Positions 53,336 to 61,438 of a stretch of 64,000 bases of DNA are shown here, in pieces. The DNA is from Bacteroidales bacterium (lineage in GTDB: Bacteria; Bacteroidota; Bacteroidia; Bacteroidales; UBA932), in NCBI GenBank assembly GCA_016285455.1, contig JAEEQS010000001.1, positions 124,001 through 188,000 of the forward strand. Reading direction: 5' to 3'. Under the pieces are notes generated by a model that ran no database searches, had not been told where the DNA came from, and worked only from the letters and a program-made list of their open reading frames with translations. Numbering within the stretch: the first letter of the stretch is position 1; each line of letters opens with the position of its first letter. The translations under genes were made by a program, and so were the position numbers.

Positions 53336-53770
53336 GTGAACTACGCAGAATTGTCCATAACCAGCCTTGTGCCTCAGCGTCCGCCGTTTTTACTGGTGGA
53401 TAGGGTCTTGCATAGCAGCGAGGAGGATACGGAAACCGTTTTTGAAATCAAGGAAGACAATGTCTTTCAGGAGGATGGTTTTCTTTCTGCTGCCGGAGTT
53501 ATGGAGAATATGGCTCAGAGCTGTGCCTGCAGAATGGGATGCAGAAGCATTGATGCGGGAAACCCTGTGAAAATAGGTGTGGTGGGGGCAATCAAGAACT
53601 TCTCCCTGGAAAGGCTGCCGCGCCAAGGAGAAACTCTTCACACCCACGTTTGCATACTTGAGGAAGTATTTAACCTGACTTTGGCAGGTGTAGTGGTTCT
53701 GGCTGGAGACCAGACTATTGCTTCTTGCCGTATTAAGATAGCCGTTACAGATAAAGTGGCAGAAGATTAA
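53336..53770 (+). CDS. ApeP-like hotdog protein, probably degenerate dehydratase
   Basis: I take the GTG at 53336 because it aligns with the family start (MNYAELSITSLVPQR). The 144-residue protein has a hotdog fold with LVPQRPPFLLVDRVL and the long helix AGVMENMAQSCACR, as in aryl-polyene ApeP-type dehydratases. The usual His in 'PHR' is Gln14, and the FabZ HFPG catalytic segment is replaced by EDGFLSAAG; Glu57 on the helix remains. It is therefore either a divergent dehydratase or a non-catalytic ACP-binding partner. It opens the lipid cluster 54 bases after uvrA. Confidence 0.65.
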   Translation: MNYAELSITSLVPQRPPFLLVDRVLHSSEEDTETVFEIKEDNVFQEDGFLSAAGVMENMAQSCACRMGCRSIDAGNPVKIGVVGAIKNFSLERLPRQGETLHTHVCILEEVFNLTLAGVVVLAGDQTIASCRIKIAVTDKVAED

Positions 53771-53782
53771 GAAAGAGCGATT

Positions 53783-54412
53783 ATGAGATATATTGCATTA
53801 ATAGTTATACTGTTGCTTCCGTTTAGGATAGGAGCTCAAACGGCTCTTTCCGCCGAGGAACAGAATCGCATTCTGGAAAGGATTGAACAATCTTCTTCCG
53901 CGATGATTTCTATGAACTGCTCTTTCACCCAGATCAAGAAAATGAAGATGCTGAAGGGCGATATGCAATCCAGTGGCGTGATGTTTTTCTGCAAGCCGGA
54001 TAGGCTCCGCTGGCAATACGATTCTCCTTACAAGTATGTTTTCATACTTAATGGCGGAAAGGTGAAGATGGAATCCTCTTCCTCAAGCCAGAGCATAGAC
54101 GTAAAGCATAACAAGATGTTCCGTCAGATAGCGGACATTATGCTGGGCAGCATAACAGGTGGAGGACTGAAAAATTCTCCTGATTTCAATGTTGAAATTT
54201 ACAAAGACGGTACCGCCTATTTTGCCCGTCTTCTGCCTAAAAAGAAAGAGATTCGTCAGATTTACGAGCGTATAGATATATGTTTCAACCCGTCTCTTAC
54301 AATGGTAAGCAGTGTTAGGATGAAAGAGAAGACTGGCGATGAAACTATTGTTAAACTCCTGAACGTTAAGACAAATGGTGCTTTGGACGATAAAGTGTTT
54401 GATACTCTTTAG
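53783..54412 (+). CDS. LolA-like carrier protein of the lipid cluster
   Basis: The 209-residue protein has a signal peptide ending at RIGAQ (residue about 18) and the LolA pattern: first helix LSAEEQNRILERIEQSS, strands MNCSFTQIKKMKMLKGDMQSSGVMFFCKPDRLRWQY, and a late ICFNPSLTMVSSVRM. LolA-type proteins are standard members of aryl-polyene and flexirubin clusters, where they are thought to move lipid products through the periplasm. It is distinct from the LolA at 18488. Its last 38 bases overlap the next frame. Confidence 0.8.
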   Translation: MRYIALIVILLLPFRIGAQTALSAEEQNRILERIEQSSSAMISMNCSFTQIKKMKMLKGDMQSSGVMFFCKPDRLRWQYDSPYKYVFILNGGKVKMESSSSSQSIDVKHNKMFRQIADIMLGSITGGGLKNSPDFNVEIYKDGTAYFARLLPKKKEIRQIYERIDICFNPSLTMVSSVRMKEKTGDETIVKLLNVKTNGALDDKVFDTL

Positions 54413-54752
54413 TCTCTTTCTTTCACCCGGAAAGGACACTGTCTCCCGCTGCGAGTACAGCGTTCTGATGAAGATAGGGCAAAGGGAGGTCACAGGAATC
54501 TGCATTTTGGAAACCGATGAAGACGGCAACATTGCTGGTACTATGATTAACGAGTTTGGAATCAAGGCGTTTGATTTTACCTGTTCTGGAGGAAAGACCA
54601 GGATATTGAATGTTATGGAGCCACTGGACAAATGGTATATAAGAAGAAGGCTACGCAAGGATTTTGACCGAATACTGCTTGTTCTTGACAACAGCGGGGC
54701 ATCCTACACCAGATCTTTTACGAGTTATGTGTTTACTCCTTTGGGCAACTGA
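54375..54752 (+). CDS. Small exported protein of the lipid cluster
   Basis: The 125-residue protein starts inside the lolA-like gene (38-base overlap). It has a hydrophobic N-terminus (about 3-18) that may be an uncleaved or weak signal, with a Cys in RCEYSV and another in GICIL but no good lipobox. The rest is beta-rich: REVTGICILETDEDGNIAGTMINEFGIKAFDFTC. Similar small proteins follow lolA in aryl-polyene-type clusters. The function is unknown. It ends two bases before the next gene. Confidence 0.65.
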   Translation: MVLWTIKCLILFSLFLSPGKDTVSRCEYSVLMKIGQREVTGICILETDEDGNIAGTMINEFGIKAFDFTCSGGKTRILNVMEPLDKWYIRRRLRKDFDRILLVLDNSGASYTRSFTSYVFTPLGN

Positions 54753-54754
54753 TA

Positions 54755-55120
54755 ATGAAGTTTTTAGATGATTTTTTCCATATAGTCTCCGAAGCAAATG
54801 AAGGAGAATACAGGTGCAGGGTCAGGATGAATCCGGCTCACAGGATTTTTGCCGGACATTTTCCTGGGAATCCTGTGGTTCCTGGCGCGTGCCTTATCCA
54901 GATGGCATCGGAAATTCTGGAAAATCATCTTGGAAAGAAACTCTTTCTCCAGAAGGCTCCCCATATCAAGTTCAAGGTGAGCGTCAAGCCGGAGGACGAG
55001 TTGGATTTTACATTTTCTGCGGTCACTCTGGAAGAAGATTCCATCAAGGCCGAAGTGAATCTAGAGAAGGGTGAAACCGTATTTGCCAAAATGACTATAA
55101 GGTTTAAATGCTCTGATTGA
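54755..55120 (+). CDS. FabZ/ApeI-like hotdog dehydratase
   Basis: The 121-residue protein keeps the FabZ active-site segment GHFPGNPVVPG, with catalytic His35, followed by the ACLIQMASEIL helix where Glu/Gln is expected. It is shorter than FabZ (about 145), like the ApeI-type dehydratases of aryl-polyene clusters. It should dehydrate 3-hydroxyacyl-ACP to give the conjugated double bonds, or act as a thioesterase-like hotdog. It is coupled to its neighbours by gaps of two and three bases. Confidence 0.8.
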   Translation: MKFLDDFFHIVSEANEGEYRCRVRMNPAHRIFAGHFPGNPVVPGACLIQMASEILENHLGKKLFLQKAPHIKFKVSVKPEDELDFTFSAVTLEEDSIKAEVNLEKGETVFAKMTIRFKCSD

Positions 55121-55123
55121 TTT

Positions 55124-56008
55124 ATGAAAGCGGCTGTGTTCTATTATTCCCAGAGCGGGCAGGCTCTTAAGGCGGCAGAAAGTTTCTGCGGTCTTATGAG
55201 CGCTGTATTCAAGGAGATAATTCCGCTGCAGAAATATCCTTTCCCGTGGAGCAGGAAAGATTTTTTCCAGGCCTTTCCTGAGAGCAGGCTTGGCCTTCCT
55301 CCTTCAGGGATAGAGCCTATAGATTTCTCAGACATAGAAGATGCAGACATAGCAGTTGTTGCGGGCCAGTCCTGGTTCCTTTCGCCTTCTCTTCCGCTCC
55401 AGTCTTTTTTCCTGGATGAAGGCGTTAGGGCATACCTCAATGGCAGAAAGGTGATTTTCATAAACGCCTGCAGAAATATGTGGCTTATGACATCGCGGAG
55501 GATCAAAGAATACCTCAGTCAGGCAGGTGCTACCCTTGTGGGCCATATTGTCCTGCAGGACAGAGCCTCCAACCTTGTAAGCGCCGTAACCATAATACGC
55601 TGGCTTTTGCACGGAAAGAAAGAGGCTACCTCAATTCTTCCTCCGGCTGGAGTAAGGGTTGAAGACCTTGAGGGAGCATCACGTTTTGGTGAAGAGACAA
55701 TGAGAGTCTTTGAGAGCGGGGATCTTTCCGGCCTGCAGCCTGCTCTTCTAGAGAAAGGGGCAATTAAGTACAAGCCTTCAATTCTGGCAATTGAAAAAAC
55801 AGGGCACCGCATCTTTGGATTCTGGGCAAAATTCATAAGGAAAAAAGGAGAGTTCGGCGAAGAAAGGCGCCAGGGCAGGCTGAGCCTGTTTTACTATTAT
55901 CTTCTTTTTGTACTGTTTTGCCTGTCTCCGCTGGTTCAGCTTTTTTTCTGGATAACCTACCCGCTTAGGCGAGTACAATATAACAAACTGATAGATTGCA
56001 ACGTATAA
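55124..56008 (+). CDS. DarA-like dialkylresorcinol condensing enzyme (flavodoxin-like fold)
   Basis: The 294-residue protein starts with a flavodoxin-like strand and phosphate loop, AVFYYSQSGQALKAA (about 4-18), has DIAVVAGQSWFLSPSLP in the middle and a C-terminal hydrophobic segment (about 255-277) with a basic end, suggesting membrane attachment. This matches the protein annotated as dialkylresorcinol condensing enzyme DarA in Bacteroidota flexirubin clusters. DarA and DarB join two beta-keto acyl chains into the resorcinol ring. The DarB-like gene follows six bases later. Assignment rests on fold, length and this pairing. Confidence 0.75.
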   Translation: MKAAVFYYSQSGQALKAAESFCGLMSAVFKEIIPLQKYPFPWSRKDFFQAFPESRLGLPPSGIEPIDFSDIEDADIAVVAGQSWFLSPSLPLQSFFLDEGVRAYLNGRKVIFINACRNMWLMTSRRIKEYLSQAGATLVGHIVLQDRASNLVSAVTIIRWLLHGKKEATSILPPAGVRVEDLEGASRFGEETMRVFESGDLSGLQPALLEKGAIKYKPSILAIEKTGHRIFGFWAKFIRKKGEFGEERRQGRLSLFYYYLLFVLFCLSPLVQLFFWITYPLRRVQYNKLIDCNV

Positions 56009-56014
56009 GATTAT

Positions 56015-57151
56015 ATGGAAGTATATATTACAAAAGCATCGGGGTTCTTTCCTAACTCTCCTGTCTCCAACGACGAGATGGAAAGTTATCTGGGAATGGT
56101 AGAGGGGAAACCGTCCAAGGCAAGGAGGATTATTTTGTCGCGAAATGGTATCAAGCGCAGGTATTACGCCCTGGACAAAGACGGGAAAGCTACTCATACC
56201 AATGCTCAGATGGCGGCCAATGCTGTACGAGGGCTTTTTGACAAAGACCTGGGTATAGATGACATAGATCTTCTTTCCTGCGGAACGGCGTCTCCAGACC
56301 AACTTGTTCCTTCTCACGGTGTAATGGTTCACGGAGAACTTGGAGGAAACAAGAATATGGAGGTGGTTTCCTTTGCAGGGAGCTGCTGCACAGGTGTGGA
56401 TGCCTTGAAATACGCCTATATGGCTGTAAAGCTCGGCGATGCGCGCAACGCCATAGTCTCAGCATCTGAAAGGCTTAGCGCCTGGACAAGGTCTTCATAT
56501 TTCCAGAAAGAAGGCGAATATCTTTCTAAGCTTGAGAGCCAGCCGCTGCTTGACTTCCAGAAGGAATTCCTGAGGTGGATGCTTTCAGACGGGGCTGAAG
56601 CCGTGCTTTTGGAAAACAAGCCTAAAGCCGATGCTCAGTCTTTGAGGATTGACTGGATAGAAATAACGTCTTTTGCCAATATCATAGAGACTTGCATGTA
56701 TGCCGGAGCGGAAAAAATGGAAGATGGAAGACTAAAGGGTTGGGCCGATTATACGGAAGAAGAATGGCTTTCAAGGTCTGTCTTTGCGGTCAAGCAGGAT
56801 ACTAGATTGCTGTCTGAACACATAGTAAAGCTGGGAGTTGATTATCTGATACAGCTGGGACAGAAGCATTCTTTCACGCCGGAAGACGTGGACTGGTTCC
56901 TTCCTCATCTTTCCTCTATGTTTTTCAAAGACAAGATACTGGAAGAATCTTCAAGGAGGGGATTCTTCATTCATGAAGACAAATGGTTTGTAAACCTTCC
57001 AACTGTAGGTAATATAGCTTCTGCTTCTGCGTTTGCCATGATAGAGGAAATCCTGCGTAGCGGAAAGCTCCGCAAAGGGCAGAAGATTCTGCTTATGATT
57101 CCTGAGAGCGCCAGGTTCTCATATTGTTATTGTATGCTTACAGTTTGCTGA
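56015..57151 (+). CDS. DarB-like ketosynthase III
   Basis: The 378-residue enzyme is a KAS III-type thiolase-fold protein with the full triad: Cys125 in FAGSCCTG, His298 in DWFLPHLSS, and Asn333 in VGNIASASAF. The long insertion around residues 160-260 and the ending ARFSYCYCML fit DarB rather than FabH (about 320 residues). DarB condenses a beta-ketoacyl thioester with a second chain; with DarA it forms 2,5-dialkyl-cyclohexane-1,3-dione/resorcinol. It lies in the tight run from 53.3 to 61.4 kb. Confidence 0.82.
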   Translation: MEVYITKASGFFPNSPVSNDEMESYLGMVEGKPSKARRIILSRNGIKRRYYALDKDGKATHTNAQMAANAVRGLFDKDLGIDDIDLLSCGTASPDQLVPSHGVMVHGELGGNKNMEVVSFAGSCCTGVDALKYAYMAVKLGDARNAIVSASERLSAWTRSSYFQKEGEYLSKLESQPLLDFQKEFLRWMLSDGAEAVLLENKPKADAQSLRIDWIEITSFANIIETCMYAGAEKMEDGRLKGWADYTEEEWLSRSVFAVKQDTRLLSEHIVKLGVDYLIQLGQKHSFTPEDVDWFLPHLSSMFFKDKILEESSRRGFFIHEDKWFVNLPTVGNIASASAFAMIEEILRSGKLRKGQKILLMIPESARFSYCYCMLTVC

Positions 57152-57164
57152 AAACCAGAAGGAA

Positions 57165-57566
57165 ATGAAAGTTAAAGAGGTTCCTCAGGACTTGAAATAC
57201 TACAAGGGCTCGGTTGTTCGGGATCTAAACTATGCCGTGGATGAAAACGGGCAGTACAAAGCCGTGGTGAGTGACGGATGGACACCCAAAAACGATGCGC
57301 TGGATATGGCACTTGATGAAATCAAAATGCAGTGCTTCCAAATCGCCGGGAAAGTCAGAAAAGGGGAGAGCAGCCCTCTTGAATACCACGCAGCAAAGAA
57401 TATGCTGAGCGTAAGGCTTCTGGCAGAATACACTGGCATTCCAAAGCGCAAGATTCGCCGGCATTTCAAGCCTGAAAATTTTGCGGCTCTGGACGAAAAG
57501 ACTCTGGCCGTTTATGCCGACGCTCTCAGAATAACGGTTGAAGAACTTAAAAATATACCTGAATGA
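57165..57566 (+). CDS. Small helical protein of the lipid cluster
   Basis: The 133-residue cytoplasmic protein is helical at its C-terminus, with LLAEYTGIPKRKIRRHFKPENFAALDEKTLAVYADAL. That stretch looks like an XRE-type helix-turn-helix without the usual DNA-binding polar residues; it might be a structural module. No signal, membrane helix or catalytic motif is seen. It is 13 bases behind the darB-like gene and one base before the BtrH-like gene. Similar proteins occur in flexirubin-type clusters. The role is unknown. Confidence 0.6.
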   Translation: MKVKEVPQDLKYYKGSVVRDLNYAVDENGQYKAVVSDGWTPKNDALDMALDEIKMQCFQIAGKVRKGESSPLEYHAAKNMLSVRLLAEYTGIPKRKIRRHFKPENFAALDEKTLAVYADALRITVEELKNIPE

Positions 57567-57567
57567 T

Positions 57568-58599
57568 ATGGAACTGAATCTGGAGCACAGGGCGGCGGCG
57601 CATTGCGAAAACGGAGCCATATCCTCACTTTTGAGATTTCACGGCATAGACCTTTCAGAGCCAATGATTTTTGGCCTTGCAAGCGGATTGTTTTTCAGCC
57701 ACGTGCCGTTCATAGACGTGGGCGGAATGCCTCTTACCTCTTTCCGTACCGTTCCAGGTTTCCTTTTTAAACGTATTACTAAACTGCTTGGAATAAAGAC
57801 AGATACAGCTAGATACTTCAACAAGGAAAAGTCTATGAAGGCTCTGGATGGGCTTCTTGAGAGCGGCAAACCGGTATGCCTTGTTGTTGGAATGTATTAT
57901 CTTCCATACGCTCCTAAGGAATACCGCTTCCATTTCAATGGCCACAATATCTGCATAACTGGAAAAGACGAAAAGAGCGGAGACTATACGGTTCTGGATT
58001 CTAACACTACGTGCAAGGTAACCATAAGCAGCTCCGATCTTCTGAAGATCAGATATACCAAAGGAGGCTCCTATCCGCTGTTTGGAAGGATGTACTGGAT
58101 AAAATCTGTGCCAGAGCATATTCCTGACTTGAAACCTTTGATCCTAAGGGCGATAGCTAAGAACTGCAAGATTATGACAACAGGCTACCCGGGCGTAAAA
58201 TACGTAGGGGTTAAAGGAATGAGATTCCTCTCTCGCAGAATTAGGGTATGGGAAAAGAAGCTGGGTCCTCAGAAGGCCTTGATGAACCTCGCCCAGGTTA
58301 TCAGGATGCTGGAGGAAATAGGCACCGGAGGAGCAGGTTTCCGATTCATATACGGCGCTTTCCTTCAGGAAGCTGCAAGTAGAACTGGCATCGTAGAACT
58401 GAATGATTTTTCTTCCAGGATAACAGAAATCGGAGACAAGTGGAGAGAGTTTGCATACAAGGCTTCCAGAATGTTCAAAAAGAGGAAAGGAGAATCCTAT
58501 ACATACGACGATCTGGGAGATATGCTCCGGAACTTGGCCGATATGGAAGAGTCTTTCTACAAGGATCTTGGAAAGGCTGTGAAAAAGTATAAGAACTAG
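57568..58599 (+). CDS. BtrH N-terminal domain protein (C39-like acyltransferase/peptidase fold)
   Basis: I choose the ATG at 57568, directly after the upstream stop, giving 343 residues. The N-terminal half has HCENGAISSLLRFHGIDLSE (Cys13 as nucleophile), then a mid FNGHNICITGKDE with the His, and DYTVLDSNTT: the papain-like triad of the BtrH family. BtrH moves an acyl group from ACP in butirosin synthesis, so an acyl-transfer or cleavage role on the cluster product is likely. The C-terminal half is helical. BtrH-like genes are usual in flexirubin and resorcinol clusters. It ends seven bases before the MMPL gene. Confidence 0.8.
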   Translation: MELNLEHRAAAHCENGAISSLLRFHGIDLSEPMIFGLASGLFFSHVPFIDVGGMPLTSFRTVPGFLFKRITKLLGIKTDTARYFNKEKSMKALDGLLESGKPVCLVVGMYYLPYAPKEYRFHFNGHNICITGKDEKSGDYTVLDSNTTCKVTISSSDLLKIRYTKGGSYPLFGRMYWIKSVPEHIPDLKPLILRAIAKNCKIMTTGYPGVKYVGVKGMRFLSRRIRVWEKKLGPQKALMNLAQVIRMLEEIGTGGAGFRFIYGAFLQEAASRTGIVELNDFSSRITEIGDKWREFAYKASRMFKKRKGESYTYDDLGDMLRNLADMEESFYKDLGKAVKKYKN

Positions 58600-58606
58600 A
58601 GGGGCT

Positions 58607-61423
58607 ATGGCGGATTTTTTCCTTCATATTTATGATTTTCTTAGGAAAAGGCGGGGCCTTTGCTTTGGCCTTCTTGCTGTCCTGGTGGCCTGTCTGGTAT
58701 TGATGACCTTTTCTTTGAAGTACAACGAAAATATCTGGGATTTCATTCCTGCCGGAGAAAATCAGCAGAAAGCCATAACTGTTTACAAAGATATTTCCAG
58801 TGGACTGAAGGTTGTTGCAATGTTCAGCTTGAAGGAAGGCGCTCAGGACAAAAGCCGCCTAACGGAAGCAGTAGACACTTTTTCCTTAAAAGTTCAGGAG
58901 GGCTCAGCCTCAAGGCATATAACGGACGTGGAGAGTGAGATAGACTTTGACAAATATGCCGGAATAACGGATTTTGTCTACAGAAATATTCCTCTGATGC
59001 TCAGTGATTCTGATTATGCAAGGATGGAGAATCTGCTTTCTGAATCTGACTATGTAGACAGAAAACTTGAGGAAGATGTGCAAATGATACAGATGCCGGC
59101 AACTGGTTTTTTTGCTTCCAGCATCAACAGCGATCCTCTTTCTCTGTTTGCTCCGGTTTTGAGGCGTCTTCAGGAAGGGCAGAAGGCTCTTCCATTTGAG
59201 TTCGACGACGGTTATATTTTTACGCCAGGAAAAGAATATGCCATTGCAATGCTGACTTCTCCTTACGGAGCTATGGAATCCGCCAACAACAATCTGATGG
59301 TAAGCTGTCTGGATAGCGTTGCCGCGCAAACTAGGCTTTCTTGCCCTGATGTGGAAGTCTCTTTTACGGGAGCTCCCGTGATTTCTGTAGAAAACTCTCG
59401 CAGAATCAAAAGCGACAGCAAGAGGGCCATCTGCATAGCAGTTACACTCATTCTAATTCTTCTGGTTTTCTCCTTCAGGAAAGTCAGGAGCCTTCTTCTC
59501 ATAGGCTTGTCCATTCTTTTCGGATGGCTTTTTGCAATGGGATTCATTGCCGCCGTTAGGGCAGACGTATCTTTGATAGTTCTCGGGATAGGTTCCATAA
59601 TCATTGGCATAGCAGTCAATTATCCACTTCATTTTGTCTCTCATTCAGACCATGCCGCCAGCGTAAGGCAATCGCTGAAGGAGATGGTTGCTCCGCTTCT
59701 TATAGGGAACATAACTACGGTTGGCGCTTTTGCCGCACTTATGCCTCTGGATGCTCCGGCGCTGAGAGATCTGGGATTCTTTGCTGCTTTTATGCTTATA
59801 GGCACCATAATCTTTGTTCTGGTATTTCTTCCTCAGCTTGTTAAAGGGAAAACCTATCACGGAAAAGAGAGGCTTCCGTTCGGAAAATTATCATCTTATT
59901 CTCCTGAAAGAAGCCGATGGCTGTTCTGGGTAATTGTAGCCCTTACCATATTCTTTGGATATTACAGTTTCGACGCTTCATTCGATACCGATATCAGCCG
60001 CATCAATTATCTGACGGCCAGGCAGAAAAAGCTTCTGGCAGGACTCGGTGTACAGGCCGGTGTGAACGACACTTCAAACATATATCTCGTATCTGAAGGC
60101 AATTCCTGGGATCAGGCTCTGGAAAAAAGGATGGAAATTTCTCCTCTTCTGGATAGTTTGAAGAAGGCGGGCTTAATTGAGGACTATTCGTCTGTGACAG
60201 ACTTTATCGCTCCACAGAGTGAACAGAAAAGAAGGATAGATTTATGGAACTCTTTCTGGAATGTTCATAGAAACGATATTATCTCCAGACTAGACAGCAG
60301 GGCTCCTGCTTACGGATTCAGCGCGGATGCGTTTTTCGCTTTCAAGGAGATAATCGCTGAGGATTATTCTCCAAAGACTTTTGAGGATTTTGAAGATTTC
60401 CGCTCTGTGGTTCTGGGCAATTCGTTCAGCTCTTCCACAGGAGAGTGTTGTGCCGTGGATATAGTTAAGGCTCAGGATATTGAAAAGGCTTCTCAAATTC
60501 TCAACAATGCATTGGGAGACAATGGTTTTGCTTTTGATTTTGCTGGCATGAACAGCTCTATAGCGAGAAGCCTCTCAGACGATTTCAACTACATTGGCCT
60601 TGCTTGCGGACTGATTGTTTTTGTTTTTCTCTGGCTTTCTTTCGGCAGGCTTGACCTTGCGCTTCTGGCCTTCCTTCCAATGGCTATGGGATGGCTGTGG
60701 ATTCTGGGAATAATGAATCTGCTTGGCCTGAAATTCAACATAGTGAACGTTATTCTGGCTACTTTCATTTTCGGCCAGGGAGACGACTACACGATTTTCA
60801 TAACGGAAGGTCTGATAGACGAATATGGCTATGGCAAGAAAGTCTTGCCTTCTTTCAAGAGCAGCATTATGGTTTCAGCCCTTATTATGTTCATTGGAAT
60901 GGGTTCTCTGATAGTGGCCAAACACCCTGCGCTTCATTCACTTGCAGAAGTCACCATTGTGGGAATGTTTTCTGTTGTGCTGATGGCTTGGGTTGTGCCT
61001 CCGGTTATTTTCTCATTCCTTGTAAAATTGAAAAACAAAACAAAGCTAAAAGAAAACGCCGTCAAAGACACTCATTACTTCCACAAATACGTCATAAGCA
61101 AGTATTTCTACAAGGGAATTTTCGTGGAGAGAGAAACCCGCCGCCTGCTTCGCAAACACGATGATTTCAGCCAGTGGATAGATGCCGAAATTCCTGGGGA
61201 TACAGTTTCCGTAATTAATGCAGGCAGAGGCCAAGTCTCTCTTATGGCGGCTCTTGTTCATCCTGAGATTCAGGTACATTCTTATTGCTATGATCCAGAT
61301 GACGCTGCGCTTCTTTCCTCTATGAATCCAATGCCGGAGAATCTCCACGTTCATTTGGCAAAAGATGAAAATGAGGCCAAGGCCAAAGCGGAAGGAACTC
61401 ACATAATTAGTATATTTGCATAG
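58607..61423 (+). CDS. MMPL/RND lipid transporter with residual methyltransferase-like tail (acyltransferase domain missing)
   Basis: The 938-residue protein has two six-helix MMPL repeats (TM1 about 15-35, a group at about 270-410, TM at 450, and a group at about 680-815) with periplasmic loops. Instead of ending there, it carries a 110-residue tail: YFYKGIFVERETRRLLRKHDDFSQWID, then TVSVINAGRGQVSLMAALVHPEIQVHSYCYDPDDAAL. This looks like the SAM-methyltransferase-like end of the trifunctional MMPL/acyltransferase/methyltransferase proteins of Bacteroidota, joined straight to the transporter. The HxxxxD acyltransferase that normally lies between is absent. It probably exports the resorcinol lipid. 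The tail has only a degenerate SAM loop. Confidence 0.75.
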   Translation: MADFFLHIYDFLRKRRGLCFGLLAVLVACLVLMTFSLKYNENIWDFIPAGENQQKAITVYKDISSGLKVVAMFSLKEGAQDKSRLTEAVDTFSLKVQEGSASRHITDVESEIDFDKYAGITDFVYRNIPLMLSDSDYARMENLLSESDYVDRKLEEDVQMIQMPATGFFASSINSDPLSLFAPVLRRLQEGQKALPFEFDDGYIFTPGKEYAIAMLTSPYGAMESANNNLMVSCLDSVAAQTRLSCPDVEVSFTGAPVISVENSRRIKSDSKRAICIAVTLILILLVFSFRKVRSLLLIGLSILFGWLFAMGFIAAVRADVSLIVLGIGSIIIGIAVNYPLHFVSHSDHAASVRQSLKEMVAPLLIGNITTVGAFAALMPLDAPALRDLGFFAAFMLIGTIIFVLVFLPQLVKGKTYHGKERLPFGKLSSYSPERSRWLFWVIVALTIFFGYYSFDASFDTDISRINYLTARQKKLLAGLGVQAGVNDTSNIYLVSEGNSWDQALEKRMEISPLLDSLKKAGLIEDYSSVTDFIAPQSEQKRRIDLWNSFWNVHRNDIISRLDSRAPAYGFSADAFFAFKEIIAEDYSPKTFEDFEDFRSVVLGNSFSSSTGECCAVDIVKAQDIEKASQILNNALGDNGFAFDFAGMNSSIARSLSDDFNYIGLACGLIVFVFLWLSFGRLDLALLAFLPMAMGWLWILGIMNLLGLKFNIVNVILATFIFGQGDDYTIFITEGLIDEYGYGKKVLPSFKSSIMVSALIMFIGMGSLIVAKHPALHSLAEVTIVGMFSVVLMAWVVPPVIFSFLVKLKNKTKLKENAVKDTHYFHKYVISKYFYKGIFVERETRRLLRKHDDFSQWIDAEIPGDTVSVINAGRGQVSLMAALVHPEIQVHSYCYDPDDAALLSSMNPMPENLHVHLAKDENEAKAKAEGTHIISIFA

Positions 61424-61438
61424 ATTCAAAATATGGCT

